A DNA stretch of 64,000 nt from CAVQEK01 sp963711495. Lineage in GTDB: Bacteria; Bacteroidota; Bacteroidia; Cytophagales; Cyclobacteriaceae. The notes under the pieces were generated by a model. That model was not told where the DNA came from. It saw nothing but the letters and a program-made list of their open reading frames with translations, and did no database searches. A program made the position numbers and the translations under genes. The DNA lies in contig CAVQEK010000004.1 in the NCBI GenBank assembly GCA_963711495.1, positions 496,001 to 560,000 on the forward strand, given 5' to 3'. Below, piece by piece: positions 35,445 to 44,254 of this stretch (positions are counted from its first letter, which is position 1; each line of letters opens with the position of its first letter).

Positions 35445-36666
35445 GCGATTTTTATTAGTTATCGGATTTATTTTTTCTCATTCAATAGGCTTCAGCCAAA
35501 GTTATGATTATCATTATCAGCGAACTATTTACAAGGTAACAGACACCTGGCACATCATTACTCTCCCCAATGATATCTATGGTAAAGTATCCGATGACCT
35601 TGCGGATATAAAGATAATTTGCATGACCAACGACGGAGACACGCTGGAAATGCCTTATTTAATGCGACCGAATATCCGTCAGGTGGTGGACAGAGAGATC
35701 CCGTTTAAACAGATCAACCAATCTCACCTGGGTAATAATAATTATTTCACTTTTTACAATTCGTCAAAAACGCTCCTGAATCAAATAATACTTGATTTTT
35801 CAAATAAAAACTTCGATTGGAAGGTCACCCTTCAGGGCAGTGATGACCAACAACAATGGTTTACCATCCTGGAAAATTATCGTCTTTTATCGATAAAGAA
35901 TGCCTACAGCAACTATAATTTCACCACTTTGAATTTTCCCGAAGTGAACTACCGCTATTTGAGGCTGGCGATCCCGGAGGCAGAAAAACCGACGTTAAAT
36001 TCTGCCTCTTTGAATGATCAGCACATCGAAGAAGGAAAATATCAAATTTACCAGATTGGAAGCATGAATATTTCCAACGATCATGAAAAGCAACAAACGA
36101 TCGTTGAAATTAACCTCTTGCAAAAAGTACCGGTCGCTTCTTTAGCAGTTAAGGTGAATGACACGCTGGATTATTACCGGCCAATCAGCATACAATATGT
36201 CACGGACAGTTTTAATACGGAGCAGGGTATTCACTATAATTATCGCCTCTTGACCACCAGTATGCTAAGCTCACTTGAAGGTCACACCTTTAATTTCAAC
36301 AGCACCATCGCGAATAAACTGAAGATGATCATCCGCAATCATAACAATCAGCCGCTGCACATCGCTTCTGTCGAGCTAGGGGGGAATGTCAATGATCTGG
36401 TGGCCAGGTTCAATGCCCGGGGTAACTATTACCTGATCTACGGTAATAAAAATGCCCAAAAACCCAGCTATGATATTGAGCAGTTCAGGGATAAAATACC
36501 GGACAACCCAGCAGCACTAAAGTTGGGAGAGGAAAAGATATTTTACGAAAAAGGAGCTTCAGGCGGGGTACATCCACTGTTTGAAAATAAGCTTTGGCTG
36601 TGGGGCATTATCATAGCGATCGTCATCGGGTTGGGCTGGTTCTCTTTGAAATTGCTGAAAGATTGA
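35434..36666 (+). CDS. DUF3999 family protein
   Basis: 410 residues. Signal peptide MNTKRFLLVIGFIFSHSIGFSQ. A large beta-rich extracytoplasmic domain (about 30-375) has DIYGKVSDDLADIKIICMTNDGD near its start and LQGSDDQQQWFTILENYRLL. One C-terminal membrane helix (LWGIIIAIVIGLGWFSLKLL) is followed by a short KD tail. This is the DUF3999 plan. It overlaps the DUF2339 gene, suggesting translational coupling and a shared complex. Function unknown. Confidence 0.8.
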   Translation: MNTKRFLLVIGFIFSHSIGFSQSYDYHYQRTIYKVTDTWHIITLPNDIYGKVSDDLADIKIICMTNDGDTLEMPYLMRPNIRQVVDREIPFKQINQSHLGNNNYFTFYNSSKTLLNQIILDFSNKNFDWKVTLQGSDDQQQWFTILENYRLLSIKNAYSNYNFTTLNFPEVNYRYLRLAIPEAEKPTLNSASLNDQHIEEGKYQIYQIGSMNISNDHEKQQTIVEINLLQKVPVASLAVKVNDTLDYYRPISIQYVTDSFNTEQGIHYNYRLLTTSMLSSLEGHTFNFNSTIANKLKMIIRNHNNQPLHIASVELGGNVNDLVARFNARGNYYLIYGNKNAQKPSYDIEQFRDKIPDNPAALKLGEEKIFYEKGASGGVHPLFENKLWLWGIIIAIVIGLGWFSLKLLKD

Positions 36667-36734
36667 AGGTACAACCTTCGCTTAGGACCGACTTTTTAAT
36701 GAGACAAAAATTTATGGATTTTACCACTGCTATC

Positions 36735-37874
36735 CTAAATCCTCACTTTGCAGATCTCAGTGAGCTTTTGAATAAAAAAATCAATCTCTTCCTTGGTGTT
36801 GTACTTGCTGAATGAAATACGAATAGTGCCCAGATTTTGATCAACCTTCAGCGCCTCCAGCACGTGTGAACCAATGTTGGTACCACTTGCACAAGCGCTG
36901 CCCCCGGAAACGGAAATTTGATTAATATCCAGGTTGAATAAGAGCATGTCGTTGTCGTCAATGCCCGGGATGCCGATATTGAGTATTTTGTGAAGGCTTT
37001 TATCGAGGTTGGCGCAGTCACCATTGAAGATCACACCATCGATCTGTTCCTGCAATTGGTGCATGGTATAGATTTTCAAGTCCTTGATATAACCGGCTTC
37101 ATTTTCCATTTCATCATGCGCCAGTTCCAGTGCTTTGGCCAGCCCGATGATACCGTAAACGTATTCCGTTCCACCGCGCATATTGCGTTCTTGTCCGCCA
37201 CCGTAAATCAGCGGGTCGATCTGGTGCGTATTGTTTATATACATAAAGCCAATGCCTTTCGGACCGTGAAATTTGTGCGCTGAGGCGACAATGGCCTGAA
37301 TATTCAATTTTTCCAGATCCATGGGAAGTCTTCCCATGGACTGAACGGTATCGGAATGAAAATAAGCCCGGTGTGCGGTACACAATTCACTTACTCGCTC
37401 CAGGTCGGTAAGGTTTCCGATTTCATTATTGCCATGCATCAAGGATACGCAAGCGTCAGGATTTTCCTCCAGCAATGCTTCCAAATGCTGGTAATCAACA
37501 TGCCCTTGTTCATCGAGATTGACCAAGTGTATCTGGAGTTTACCCGCTTTTTCCAGTGCTTCCAGCGTATGCAGCACAGCGTGGTGTTCAATCGGCGAAG
37601 TTATGGCTGTTTTTATACCAAACTTTTCGATGCTATTCCTGATGATGGTATTGTCTGCTTCGGTACCGCCGGATGTAAAGAATATTTCAGCCGGTGCGGT
37701 ATGCAAGAGATCGGCGATTTTTTTTCTGGCCTGTTCGATGGCAGACCGGGTCTCGCGGCCATGGCTGTGGATGGAAGAAGGATTTCCGAATTTTTCCAGC
37801 ATGAATGGTTTCATGGCCTCGAAAACCCGCTGATCCAACGGTGTTGTAGCGGCATTGTCGAGATAGGTCCTCAT
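36735..37874 (-). CDS. cysteine desulfurase (NifS/IscS type)
   Basis: PLP enzyme that takes sulfur from cysteine for Fe-S clusters and thio-modified tRNA. 379 residues, starting MRTYLDNAATTPLD. The middle has FFTSGGTEADNT and the PLP-binding region SAHKFHGPKGIGFMYI. The sulfur-carrying Cys lies in SGGSACASGTNIGSHVL. Length fits a class I desulfurase. The ATG overlaps the stop of the upstream phosphohexomutase gene by four bases (ATGA). No iscU, iscR or mnmA is adjacent, so pathway assignment (IscS versus tRNA thiolation) is open. Confidence 0.93.
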   Translation of the reverse strand: MRTYLDNAATTPLDQRVFEAMKPFMLEKFGNPSSIHSHGRETRSAIEQARKKIADLLHTAPAEIFFTSGGTEADNTIIRNSIEKFGIKTAITSPIEHHAVLHTLEALEKAGKLQIHLVNLDEQGHVDYQHLEALLEENPDACVSLMHGNNEIGNLTDLERVSELCTAHRAYFHSDTVQSMGRLPMDLEKLNIQAIVASAHKFHGPKGIGFMYINNTHQIDPLIYGGGQERNMRGGTEYVYGIIGLAKALELAHDEMENEAGYIKDLKIYTMHQLQEQIDGVIFNGDCANLDKSLHKILNIGIPGIDDNDMLLFNLDINQISVSGGSACASGTNIGSHVLEALKVDQNLGTIRISFSKYNTKEEIDFFIQKLTEICKVRI

Positions 37875-39268
37875 TCTTCTGGTTTTTCAGTGATTATTTC
37901 CTTGATATCATTGATGATTTTATTGGCTAAATAATCGGCGGTGGCCTGCGTTTCCGATTCTGCATAGATCCTGATGATGGGTTCTGTATTGGATTTGCGT
38001 AAATGCACCCATTCTTTGTCAAATTCAATCTTTACGCCATCGATGGTAACGATGGGATTTTTTTTGTACTGAATCTTGATCTCTTCCAGTATATTGTCCA
38101 CGTCGATCTCTGGTGTCAGTTCGATTTTATTTTTGGAAATATGATAATTTGGATAGGAAGCACGTAGAAATGAAATGGATTTGCCAAATTTCGCCAGGTG
38201 AGACAAAAACAACGCAATACCCACCAGCGCATCCCGGCCATAATGCAGTTCGGGGTAGATCACCCCACCATTACCTTCACCACCAATGATGGCGTTCACT
38301 TCTTTCATTTTGGTCACCACATTTACTTCACCCACAGCAGCGGCTTCATAATGTCCCCCGTGTTTGAAGGTGATATCCCGGAGAGCGCGTGACGATGAAA
38401 GATTGGAAACGGTGTTGCCTTTTTTGTGTTTCAACACATAATCTGCCACAGCAACCAGGGTGTATTCTTCACCGAAAGGAGTGCCATCTTCGGTGAGCAA
38501 TGCCAACCGGTCCACATCAGGATCGACGACAATACCAAGGTCATAATGTCCAATTTCTATCTGGTTGGAAATATGGTTGAGATTTTCCGGAAGAGGTTCG
38601 GGATTGTGGGGAAACAGTCCGTTGGGTTCACAGTACATTTCTTCTACTTTAGTCACACCCAGCGCTCTGAGAAGCCTTGGAATGGCAATGCCCCCGGTAG
38701 AATTCACACAATCTAGGGCAATCTTAAAATCCTTGTCCGCAATGGCTTCGACATCCACCAAGGGCAATTTCAGGATCATTTCAATATGCTTGTCTATGTA
38801 GCTGTCATTCGTGGTGTAAGCGCCGATTTTTTTAGTTTCTGCATAAACAAGTTCATCGCTTTCGGCAAGGCGAAGCACTTCGATGCCTTCTGCGGAACCA
38901 ATAAATTCTCCCTGGTGATCCAACAATTTTAAAGCATTCCATGGTGAGGGATTGTGGCTGGCAGTAATCATAATTCCTCCACCGGCTTGTTCCAAAGGGA
39001 TGGCAATTTCTACGGTTGGTGTGGTGGAGAGTCCTAAGTCAACCACGTCAATACCCATTCCCTGAAGGGTTGCTGCCACGAGGCGTGAAATCATCGATCC
39101 TGATTGCCGGGCATCGCGGCCGATCACCATTTTTTGGATGCCGGAATTTTCCCTGCACCAAAAACCGAATGCAGCAGTAAATTTGACAACGTCGACAGGT
39201 GTTAAAGATTCACCCGATTTGCCACCGACGGTACCCCTGATTCCAGATATTGATTTTATTAAGGCCAT
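37871..39268 (-). CDS. glmM: phosphoglucosamine mutase / phosphohexomutase
   Basis: 465-residue alpha-D-phosphohexomutase. N-terminal SGIRGTVGG; active-site phosphoserine loop MITASHNPSPWNALKLL (Ser104); metal loop DPDVDRLALL near 250; sugar-specificity loop GEGNGG near 333; phosphate-binding RKSNTEPIIRIYAES near 435. In Bacteroidota this type is usually annotated GlmM (glucosamine-6-P to glucosamine-1-P for peptidoglycan precursors). The specificity loop is GEGNGG rather than the GE(Q/M)SGH of other members, so phosphomannomutase activity is possible. First gene of the operon with the cysteine desulfurase. Confidence 0.88.
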   Translation of the reverse strand: MALIKSISGIRGTVGGKSGESLTPVDVVKFTAAFGFWCRENSGIQKMVIGRDARQSGSMISRLVAATLQGMGIDVVDLGLSTTPTVEIAIPLEQAGGGIMITASHNPSPWNALKLLDHQGEFIGSAEGIEVLRLAESDELVYAETKKIGAYTTNDSYIDKHIEMILKLPLVDVEAIADKDFKIALDCVNSTGGIAIPRLLRALGVTKVEEMYCEPNGLFPHNPEPLPENLNHISNQIEIGHYDLGIVVDPDVDRLALLTEDGTPFGEEYTLVAVADYVLKHKKGNTVSNLSSSRALRDITFKHGGHYEAAAVGEVNVVTKMKEVNAIIGGEGNGGVIYPELHYGRDALVGIALFLSHLAKFGKSISFLRASYPNYHISKNKIELTPEIDVDNILEEIKIQYKKNPIVTIDGVKIEFDKEWVHLRKSNTEPIIRIYAESETQATADYLANKIINDIKEIITEKPEE

Positions 39269-39293
39269 GGTTAAATGTCTGAATACAAAGGGC

Positions 39294-39301
39294 CAAAAAT
39301 A
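39294..39301 (-). promoter_or_regulatory. -7 element of the phosphohexomutase operon
   Basis: TATTTTTG on the minus strand, 25 bases before the ATG at 39268. No clear -33 TTG. Confidence 0.5.
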
Positions 39302-39331
39302 TGAATAAATGAAGTTTTAAATGGAATTATT

Positions 39332-39568
39332 TTAACCTTTAAATTTTGACAGCACTTTTTCAACAGGATTCACTTCATTTTTACCGCAAGCCTCGCCGTC
39401 GTCCAGGTTTCTGCCACAATAGCCGCAAGTGCCACCTTCTTTTTTAAGAAATGGACTTTGCGAGGCACAAGTACCCCTGAATTTACCATCTTTAATAAAA
39501 AGAAGTCGTACGGACATTAATATAAAAAATACTGCAATGAATCCGATTCCCAATAATACCGTTGTCAT
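39332..39568 (-). CDS. small Cys-rich membrane protein
   Basis: 78 residues: one N-terminal membrane helix (about 3-24). A short tail contains GTCASQSPFLKKEGGTCGYCGRNLDDGEACGK with four cysteines spaced as a possible metal-binding knuckle (that stretch spans about residues 31-62). Conserved small 'membrane or secreted' proteins of this pattern occur widely in Bacteroidota; function unknown. It has its own -7 element (39586-39593) and is followed 63 bases later by the mutase gene on the same strand. Confidence 0.75.
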   Translation of the reverse strand: MTTVLLGIGFIAVFFILMSVRLLFIKDGKFRGTCASQSPFLKKEGGTCGYCGRNLDDGEACGKNEVNPVEKVLSKFKG

Positions 39569-39585
39569 AATATTCTATTTTGTCG

Positions 39586-39593
39586 CAAATATA
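39586..39593 (-). promoter_or_regulatory. -7 element of the small Cys-rich protein gene
   Basis: TATATTTG on the minus strand, 17 bases before the ATG at 39568. Confidence 0.5.
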
Positions 39594-39751
39594 ATCTTAA
39601 ATAAATAACGTATATAAAAACTGATAGTTTGATTGCACACCCTGAATATGAAATAATCATTGAACAACGCCACATTCTTTGTGAAAGTTCAAAAAAAGTA
39701 ATTTTGTGGTGATGGCATTTGGATTTTTATCACACAAATAGGGAAGGTCAT

Positions 39752-40573
39752 TTAAAGGTCGCGATGCCTGAGCATGATAATAATCAAGATCTGATAGATG
39801 ACCAGCCAGCCCAGCACCAGCACCACATCCTGAAAAGCCACAAAATCATGGGTATCCATAAAAACATATTTTGGAAAAGGGATCTGCACGAGGTTATTTA
39901 ACGATTTGATGGGCATAAAGGGCACCAACGGCTTGAGGTAACCCGGAAAGATTGGATTGTGTTCAATATTGATGGTGAGGAAGGGTTCGAATATGAGGGT
40001 ATACATGAAAATGATTACAATTACGAAACCGGATTTTTGCAATAAGACCGACAGTAAGAAAGCCAGCGACATAAAAGTGATCAATTCCAGGAAATACGCT
40101 GCCAGGAATTGAAGGTCTGAAAAAATCAATTTCCATTCGATCACATGTGAATAGATCAGGCCGTCAACCAGTCCGGTAAAAAATAGAAAAATGGTTGCCA
40201 GGATTGCCAGACTAAGTACCAGCAACGCCTTTGATCCCAGAAATTCCCATTTGCTCAATCCATCGATGATGTTTTGTCGCAGCGTCCGGTAATTGATTTC
40301 ATTGGTGACTGAAATGATCACGATGAATGCCAGAAAGACTTTGAAAAAAGTGGCGAAATAAGTGATGTTTTGCCAGACATCAGGGAAATCGTACAATGGC
40401 AAAATGGTTGGATCAATGCCCCGAAATTGAGCGCCTTTACTTTTGAGAAATTCCATCAGGAACATACCACTGGAGCACACTATGACAATGGACAGCAGGT
40501 AAAGTCCCAGCAGGATCCAGAAGACCTTATAATTTTTTAATTTGAGCCATTCTATCTGAAAAAGTCTAATCAT
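39752..40573 (-). CDS. ABC transporter permease (ABC-2 type)
   Basis: Integral membrane component of 273 residues with about six hydrophobic helices. The first lies in WLKLKNYKVFWILLGLYLLS near the N-terminus, and the core helices include FLAFIVIISVTNEINYRTLRQN (about residues 85-107). The NEINYRTLRQNIIDGLSK segment between helices 2 and 3 is typical of ABC-2 permeases that couple to GldA/CcmA-like ATPases. Exported substrate unknown. The start overlaps the ATPase gene by 8 bases. Last gene of a six-gene operon led by an ECF sigma factor. Confidence 0.88.
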   Translation of the reverse strand: MIRLFQIEWLKLKNYKVFWILLGLYLLSIVIVCSSGMFLMEFLKSKGAQFRGIDPTILPLYDFPDVWQNITYFATFFKVFLAFIVIISVTNEINYRTLRQNIIDGLSKWEFLGSKALLVLSLAILATIFLFFTGLVDGLIYSHVIEWKLIFSDLQFLAAYFLELITFMSLAFLLSVLLQKSGFVIVIIFMYTLIFEPFLTINIEHNPIFPGYLKPLVPFMPIKSLNNLVQIPFPKYVFMDTHDFVAFQDVVLVLGWLVIYQILIIIMLRHRDL

Positions 40574-41462
40574 TGCTGTCTGCCAGTATTTTCAGAAATT
40601 CCTGCTCCAGGCTGGTTTTTTGCAAAGCGAGATGATTGACCACAATGCCTTGCTTTACCAAATACTCATTCAAATCTTGTGTTGACGCACCATCCTTCAA
40701 TTTGATCAATAGTTTGTCTTTGTCATGGTTAATTTTTTCCTTCAATCGGAATGCATTTATGGTATTTTCCAAAAGCGCCATATCGTTCGCTGCTACCTCA
40801 ATCTGGTGGTTTCTGGAAAGCGCTTCAACTACGGAACCTACAAAAATGCGCTTACCTTTTCGCAATACCGCAAAATGACTACATACTTTTTGTACCTCAT
40901 CCAAAATATGACTGGCAAAGATGATGGTTTTTCCCTGACCGGAAATGGTAAGGATCAGGTCACGTATTTCCGCAATTCCCTGAGGATCCAAGCCATTGGT
41001 CGGTTCGTCGAGGATCAAAACAGGGGGATCGGATAGCAGGGCAGCGGCGATTGATAATCGCTGTTTCATGCCCAGTGAGTAAGTTCTGAAGGCATCTTTT
41101 TTGCGGTCAGCAAGTCCGACCTGTTCTATGACTTCATCGATCCTGTGCTGGCCATACTCCTTGATTTTAGCTATGATTCCCAGGTTCTTTACGGCAGAGA
41201 GGTAGGGATAAAAAGCCGGGGTTTCCAGAATCGCCCCGATTTTTTTTCGCGATGCTCCCGAAGGTTTTTTTTCAAACCAGGAATAGGATCCGGTTGTGGG
41301 CTTGATCACGTCCAAGACAGAGCCCAAAGTGGTGGTTTTTCCGCTGCCGTTAGGGCCAAGCAATCCGAAAACCATACCTTTTTCGACATCAAGTGTGAGA
41401 TGATCCACAGCATGTATCTTGCCGTAGTGCTTGGTGAGATCTTTTATGCTTAGGATATTCAA
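40566..41462 (-). CDS. ABC transporter ATP-binding protein
   Basis: 298 residues. It has Walker A GLLGPNGSGKTTTLGSVL near 35, Q-loop region GAILETPAFYPYLS, signature YSLGMKQRLSIAAALL, Walker B PVLILDEPTNGLDPQGI and switch histidine in FASHILDEV. A C-terminal extension of about 80 residues is of the kind seen in GldA/CcmA-like ATPases. It powers the adjacent permease. Its ATG overlaps the stop of the upstream DUF4252 lipoprotein gene (4 bases), tying the transporter to the sigma/DUF4252 genes. Confidence 0.95.
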   Translation of the reverse strand: MNILSIKDLTKHYGKIHAVDHLTLDVEKGMVFGLLGPNGSGKTTTLGSVLDVIKPTTGSYSWFEKKPSGASRKKIGAILETPAFYPYLSAVKNLGIIAKIKEYGQHRIDEVIEQVGLADRKKDAFRTYSLGMKQRLSIAAALLSDPPVLILDEPTNGLDPQGIAEIRDLILTISGQGKTIIFASHILDEVQKVCSHFAVLRKGKRIFVGSVVEALSRNHQIEVAANDMALLENTINAFRLKEKINHDKDKLLIKLKDGASTQDLNEYLVKQGIVVNHLALQKTSLEQEFLKILADSND

Positions 41463-41983
41463 GGGGCCTTTCTGGATTTTTTACCGTTTTGCAAGTTAAA
41501 AACATTGATGAATTGCTCAGACTGGAATGATGACCATATTTCCGGGATTTTGGCCAGATTGAATATGCCGAGCATGTCGATCACGTAATAACTGCTGTCT
41601 TGTTCAATGAGTGCCACCAGTTCTGGTGCGCGGGATTTATCCTTGCCCAAAATGGTTAAATTCATGCCAAAATTTTCGACAGTCATCCAGTTTTCAAATG
41701 AGGCCGCTTCCAAATCCGATTGAAGATGTTGTTTCTCGACTGCATCAAAATTGTCTTTGCTAACCTGGTAAAAGTCTAATTTTTTGATGTCTTTCGCCAT
41801 TTTATTGAAAGCAGCATCCTGTTGTAAGTTGATCATGCGCAAAGTACTGGCATCAAAGTGCAGGCTTTTTTCCAGCACATGGGTTTCTTTGAAATTGGTA
41901 ATGACATGACTTTCCTGGGGGCCGCACGCGACCAGCGATAATCCCAATATAAGCGTGATCAGAATATTTTTGGTATTCAACAT
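41459..41983 (-). CDS. DUF4252 lipoprotein
   Basis: 174 residues. Signal peptide MLNTKNILITLILGLSLVAC (Cys20). The rest resembles DUF4252: a helix with MINLQQDAAFNKMAKDIKKLDFYQV, the FENWMTVENFGMNLTILGKD region, and a final strand-turn YYVIDMLGIFNLAKIPEIW. Function unknown. It sits nine bases after a second DUF4252 gene and overlaps the ABC ATPase gene. The C-terminus is Lys-rich (GKKSRKAP). Confidence 0.8.
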   Translation of the reverse strand: MLNTKNILITLILGLSLVACGPQESHVITNFKETHVLEKSLHFDASTLRMINLQQDAAFNKMAKDIKKLDFYQVSKDNFDAVEKQHLQSDLEAASFENWMTVENFGMNLTILGKDKSRAPELVALIEQDSSYYVIDMLGIFNLAKIPEIWSSFQSEQFINVFNLQNGKKSRKAP

Positions 41984-41992
41984 GCAGTCTTG

Positions 41993-42562
41993 TCAATCAC
42001 TTTTTTTGTCATCCTTGGTTTTTTCTTTGTTTTTGTCTTTCCTCATTTCCGGATGGAGATCCTTCAAATAATCCATTCCGGTAATCTTCAGGCTTCGTGC
42101 AAGTTTAGATATATTTTTAAGGTCTATTTCTCCGTAAAGTGAAAGGACCATAAAACGGTGATTTTCACTGACCACCATAGCCAATTCATTGATAATACCA
42201 CTTTTTTCGTGTATTTGAAAATTCACCGCCTGGTTCTTTTCTTTTACTGACATCAATTCTTCGAAACCGGCCTTTTGAATTTTACTGATGGCGTCGTTAT
42301 AATATTTTATTGGGTCCGGGAGACTATCGAAACCGACGGCTTTAAAACCTTTGAGTTTGCTGATGGCATCCAGAACTTCTTTTTCATCGGCGTCGCCAGG
42401 TTCGATTTCAGTGAATAACTGAAACATTTTGCTCGAAACAGATATCTTGGTCGCATTTTCATCGTTGTAATAGCTCTGGAAAAAGCGAGAAATAATATCG
42501 TCCTGTGCCTTCAGGGTGTATGATGCACCGATCATAAAGGCAAATAATATCAGTTTTTTCAT
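41993..42562 (-). CDS. DUF4252 secreted protein
   Basis: 189 residues. Cleavable signal peptide MKKLILFAFMIGASYTLKAQ, not a lipoprotein. The DUF4252-like core includes ISRFFQSYYNDENATKISVS, a conserved helix KLKGFKAVGFDSLPDP and MVLSLYGEIDLKNISKLARSL. The tail is very Lys/Asp-rich (from about residue 170). Its pairing with the lipoprotein DUF4252 and the sigma factor is a recurring Bacteroidota layout. Function unknown. Confidence 0.82.
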   Translation of the reverse strand: MKKLILFAFMIGASYTLKAQDDIISRFFQSYYNDENATKISVSSKMFQLFTEIEPGDADEKEVLDAISKLKGFKAVGFDSLPDPIKYYNDAISKIQKAGFEELMSVKEKNQAVNFQIHEKSGIINELAMVVSENHRFMVLSLYGEIDLKNISKLARSLKITGMDYLKDLHPEMRKDKNKEKTKDDKKSD

Positions 42563-42564
42563 AA

Positions 42565-43068
42565 CTACTTCGTTTTAATTTTTTCCTGTGCTTCTTCAAA
42601 TTTTGAAATTTCGCTGGTATAATCGACCCCCTCATTTAGTTTGGAAGAGATAAACAAAAGCGCCTTTTTTGTCTCTTCATAGGCCTTTTGTGGATCCGAA
42701 TAGGTGTCTGCAGCCAGCATTTGTGTATCAACATGGGGTTTCAGCATGAAATCCCGGAAAAGAAATCCCAGTGAACAAATAAGAACCAGACCCGCAGCAA
42801 TACCCCATATGATGGCTTTTCGGGAGTGGCGCCAATAAACTTTCGCTGGTAATTTGCCTATTTTTTCAAGGATGTTCTCATCGAACTGCTCATTATCAAT
42901 ACGAAGGTTCCTTTGTTTTTCAAAATAGGCGAACAATTGCCGGGCAGTGTCGTCTGGTGATTTTACTTTTCCTTCAGCCACGTATTGTCTGAGGAAAGTT
43001 TCTTCCTCACGTGTTGTTTCACCGCGCCAATATTTAATGAGAAACGTCTCCGCTTTTTTCGAGTCCAT
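42565..43068 (-). CDS. putative anti-sigma factor (single-pass membrane protein)
   Basis: About 167 residues from ATG 43068 (or 169 from 43074). The N-terminal cytoplasmic part MDSKKAETFLIKYWRGETTREEETFLRQY resembles the start of FecR-type and other anti-sigma proteins of Bacteroidota. One membrane helix follows (AIIWGIAAGLVLICSLGFLF, about 88-107), then a periplasmic helical tail. The gene overlaps the 3' end of the ECF sigma gene by about 35 bases, the usual position for the cognate regulator. The role is inferred from position and topology; no ZAS-type HxxxCxxC motif is present. Confidence 0.7.
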   Translation of the reverse strand: MDSKKAETFLIKYWRGETTREEETFLRQYVAEGKVKSPDDTARQLFAYFEKQRNLRIDNEQFDENILEKIGKLPAKVYWRHSRKAIIWGIAAGLVLICSLGFLFRDFMLKPHVDTQMLAADTYSDPQKAYEETKKALLFISSKLNEGVDYTSEISKFEEAQEKIKTK

Positions 43069-43573
43069 AGGCATTCATTTTTTCCATTGTTTCCTTGATT
43101 GTTTTTCTCGCTCTGAATATGCAAACTTTCACATCATTGAGCATATAACCTGTAATCTCACTGATCTCCAGATAACTGTATCCTTCGATGTCGCGCAATT
43201 GCAACACTTCCTTTTGTTTCAGCGGTAACCGATGGATAATGCCATGTACAATTGACATGATATCCGAAAGTTCTGCCTCCTGATCGGGAAGAAGTTGTGT
43301 ATCATACATATGCTTAGTGCCAACCTGCTCAAGACTCGTTGTCCTGGCATGTTTTGATCTCAGTTTATCGAGTGCGCAATTACGGGTAATGGTCATACAC
43401 CACGCTTCTACACTGCGATAGCTGAATAGGTCACTTCGTTTTTCCCAAATCCTGATCAGGGCCTCCTGCACGGTGTCCTGGGCTAATGCTTCATTGCCCA
43501 GCATGCTGTACGCATACCGGTAAAGCTTGTCTTTGAGCGGAAGCACATCGGACTTGAAGAATTCGAGTGACAT
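43034..43573 (-). CDS. ECF RNA polymerase sigma factor
   Basis: 179 residues. Region 2 with LYRYAYSMLGNEALAQDTVQEALIRIWEKR (about 17-46) and the -10 recognition helix SVEAWCMTITRNCALDKLR. Region 4 has LPLKQKEVLQLRDIEGYSYLEISEITGYMLNDVKVCIFRARKTI (about 125-165). It should direct transcription of a regulon that probably includes its own operon. First gene of the set anti-sigma - DUF4252 - DUF4252 - ABC - ABC. No sigma-A -7 element is visible upstream on the minus strand, consistent with autoregulation. Confidence 0.94.
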   Translation of the reverse strand: MSLEFFKSDVLPLKDKLYRYAYSMLGNEALAQDTVQEALIRIWEKRSDLFSYRSVEAWCMTITRNCALDKLRSKHARTTSLEQVGTKHMYDTQLLPDQEAELSDIMSIVHGIIHRLPLKQKEVLQLRDIEGYSYLEISEITGYMLNDVKVCIFRARKTIKETMEKMNAYGLEKSGDVSH

Positions 43574-43629
43574 TTCAAAGTGGAGACGATGGAATGTATT
43601 GAAAGTTACAACAGGTGGGGAATATTTTA

Positions 43630-43637
43630 TATCTTTG
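43630..43637 (+). promoter_or_regulatory. -7 element of the heavy-metal efflux operon
   Basis: TATCTTTG followed by C, about 140 bases before the GTG at 43777. It lies in the divergent region between the ECF sigma gene and the metal-efflux genes. The nearest TTG (43599-43601) is farther upstream than usual. Confidence 0.45.
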
Positions 43638-43776
43638 CAGTAAATAATTCATTTTACACAGCGCACGGAATTATATTATTGAAAATATGATGTGTGATCC
43701 AGATTAAAACAGAAAAACACTTTACCGTAAAATTGGGTTATTGCTTTAATTTTAATTTGAAAAAGCAAATAGAGCG

Positions 43777-44157
43777 GTGAAAAGGAAAATAAGATTTTTT
43801 TTCTTCATGTTGGCCATGTTTTTTTTATTAGGCCATACCATTTTACCGCATACACATTACTATTTCCCGGATCATCAATATACGTTTCAGTCTTACTCTT
43901 CATGTAATTTTTTCGGACTGTTAAAAACGGTTTTGTATCATGATCTGGGCGCAAACCACTTACAAGATTTCAGGACTGCCAGTGGAGTATCATTCGGCAC
44001 ATTTCATGTGGTCGGTTTTTTGGTGCGGCCCGTATTGTTTCAAATGCTACGTACCCAATTAGTGCAGGTAGTTCCTGTAGAATTTTATCAATCACTAATA
44101 CTTTTTGAACAATTCAGCCCGGATGCCAATGCACTTCGGGCACCCCCAACCGTCTGA
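43777..44157 (+). CDS. small secreted His-motif protein of the metal-efflux operon
   Basis: 126 residues beginning at a GTG (43777). Signal-like helix FFFMLAMFFLLGHTILPHTHYYFP with a conserved-looking H-x(4)-P-H-x-H cluster. The rest is hydrophobic in places, without a motif I know. Small proteins with a GH.ILPHHH-like segment directly upstream of CusA-type pumps are common in Bacteroidota and may help bind or sense the metal; that role is inferred. It precedes the pump gene by about 100 bases. Confidence 0.7.
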   Translation: MKRKIRFFFFMLAMFFLLGHTILPHTHYYFPDHQYTFQSYSSCNFFGLLKTVLYHDLGANHLQDFRTASGVSFGTFHVVGFLVRPVLFQMLRTQLVQVVPVEFYQSLILFEQFSPDANALRAPPTV

Positions 44158-44254
44158 TCATTTCTAATTTTCAAGTAGTAACAATGTTGATGTATCCATG
44201 AGCCATCAACACATTGATTTTTTAACGAATTATTATCCTATCAAATTAGAATAC

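Noticed and set aside
39294..43637. More -7 elements (AT-rich words resembling TAnnTTTG) in this AT-rich region
   Set aside because: Only those with an exact 8-base match in the right orientation near a gene start were kept; others are expected by chance.
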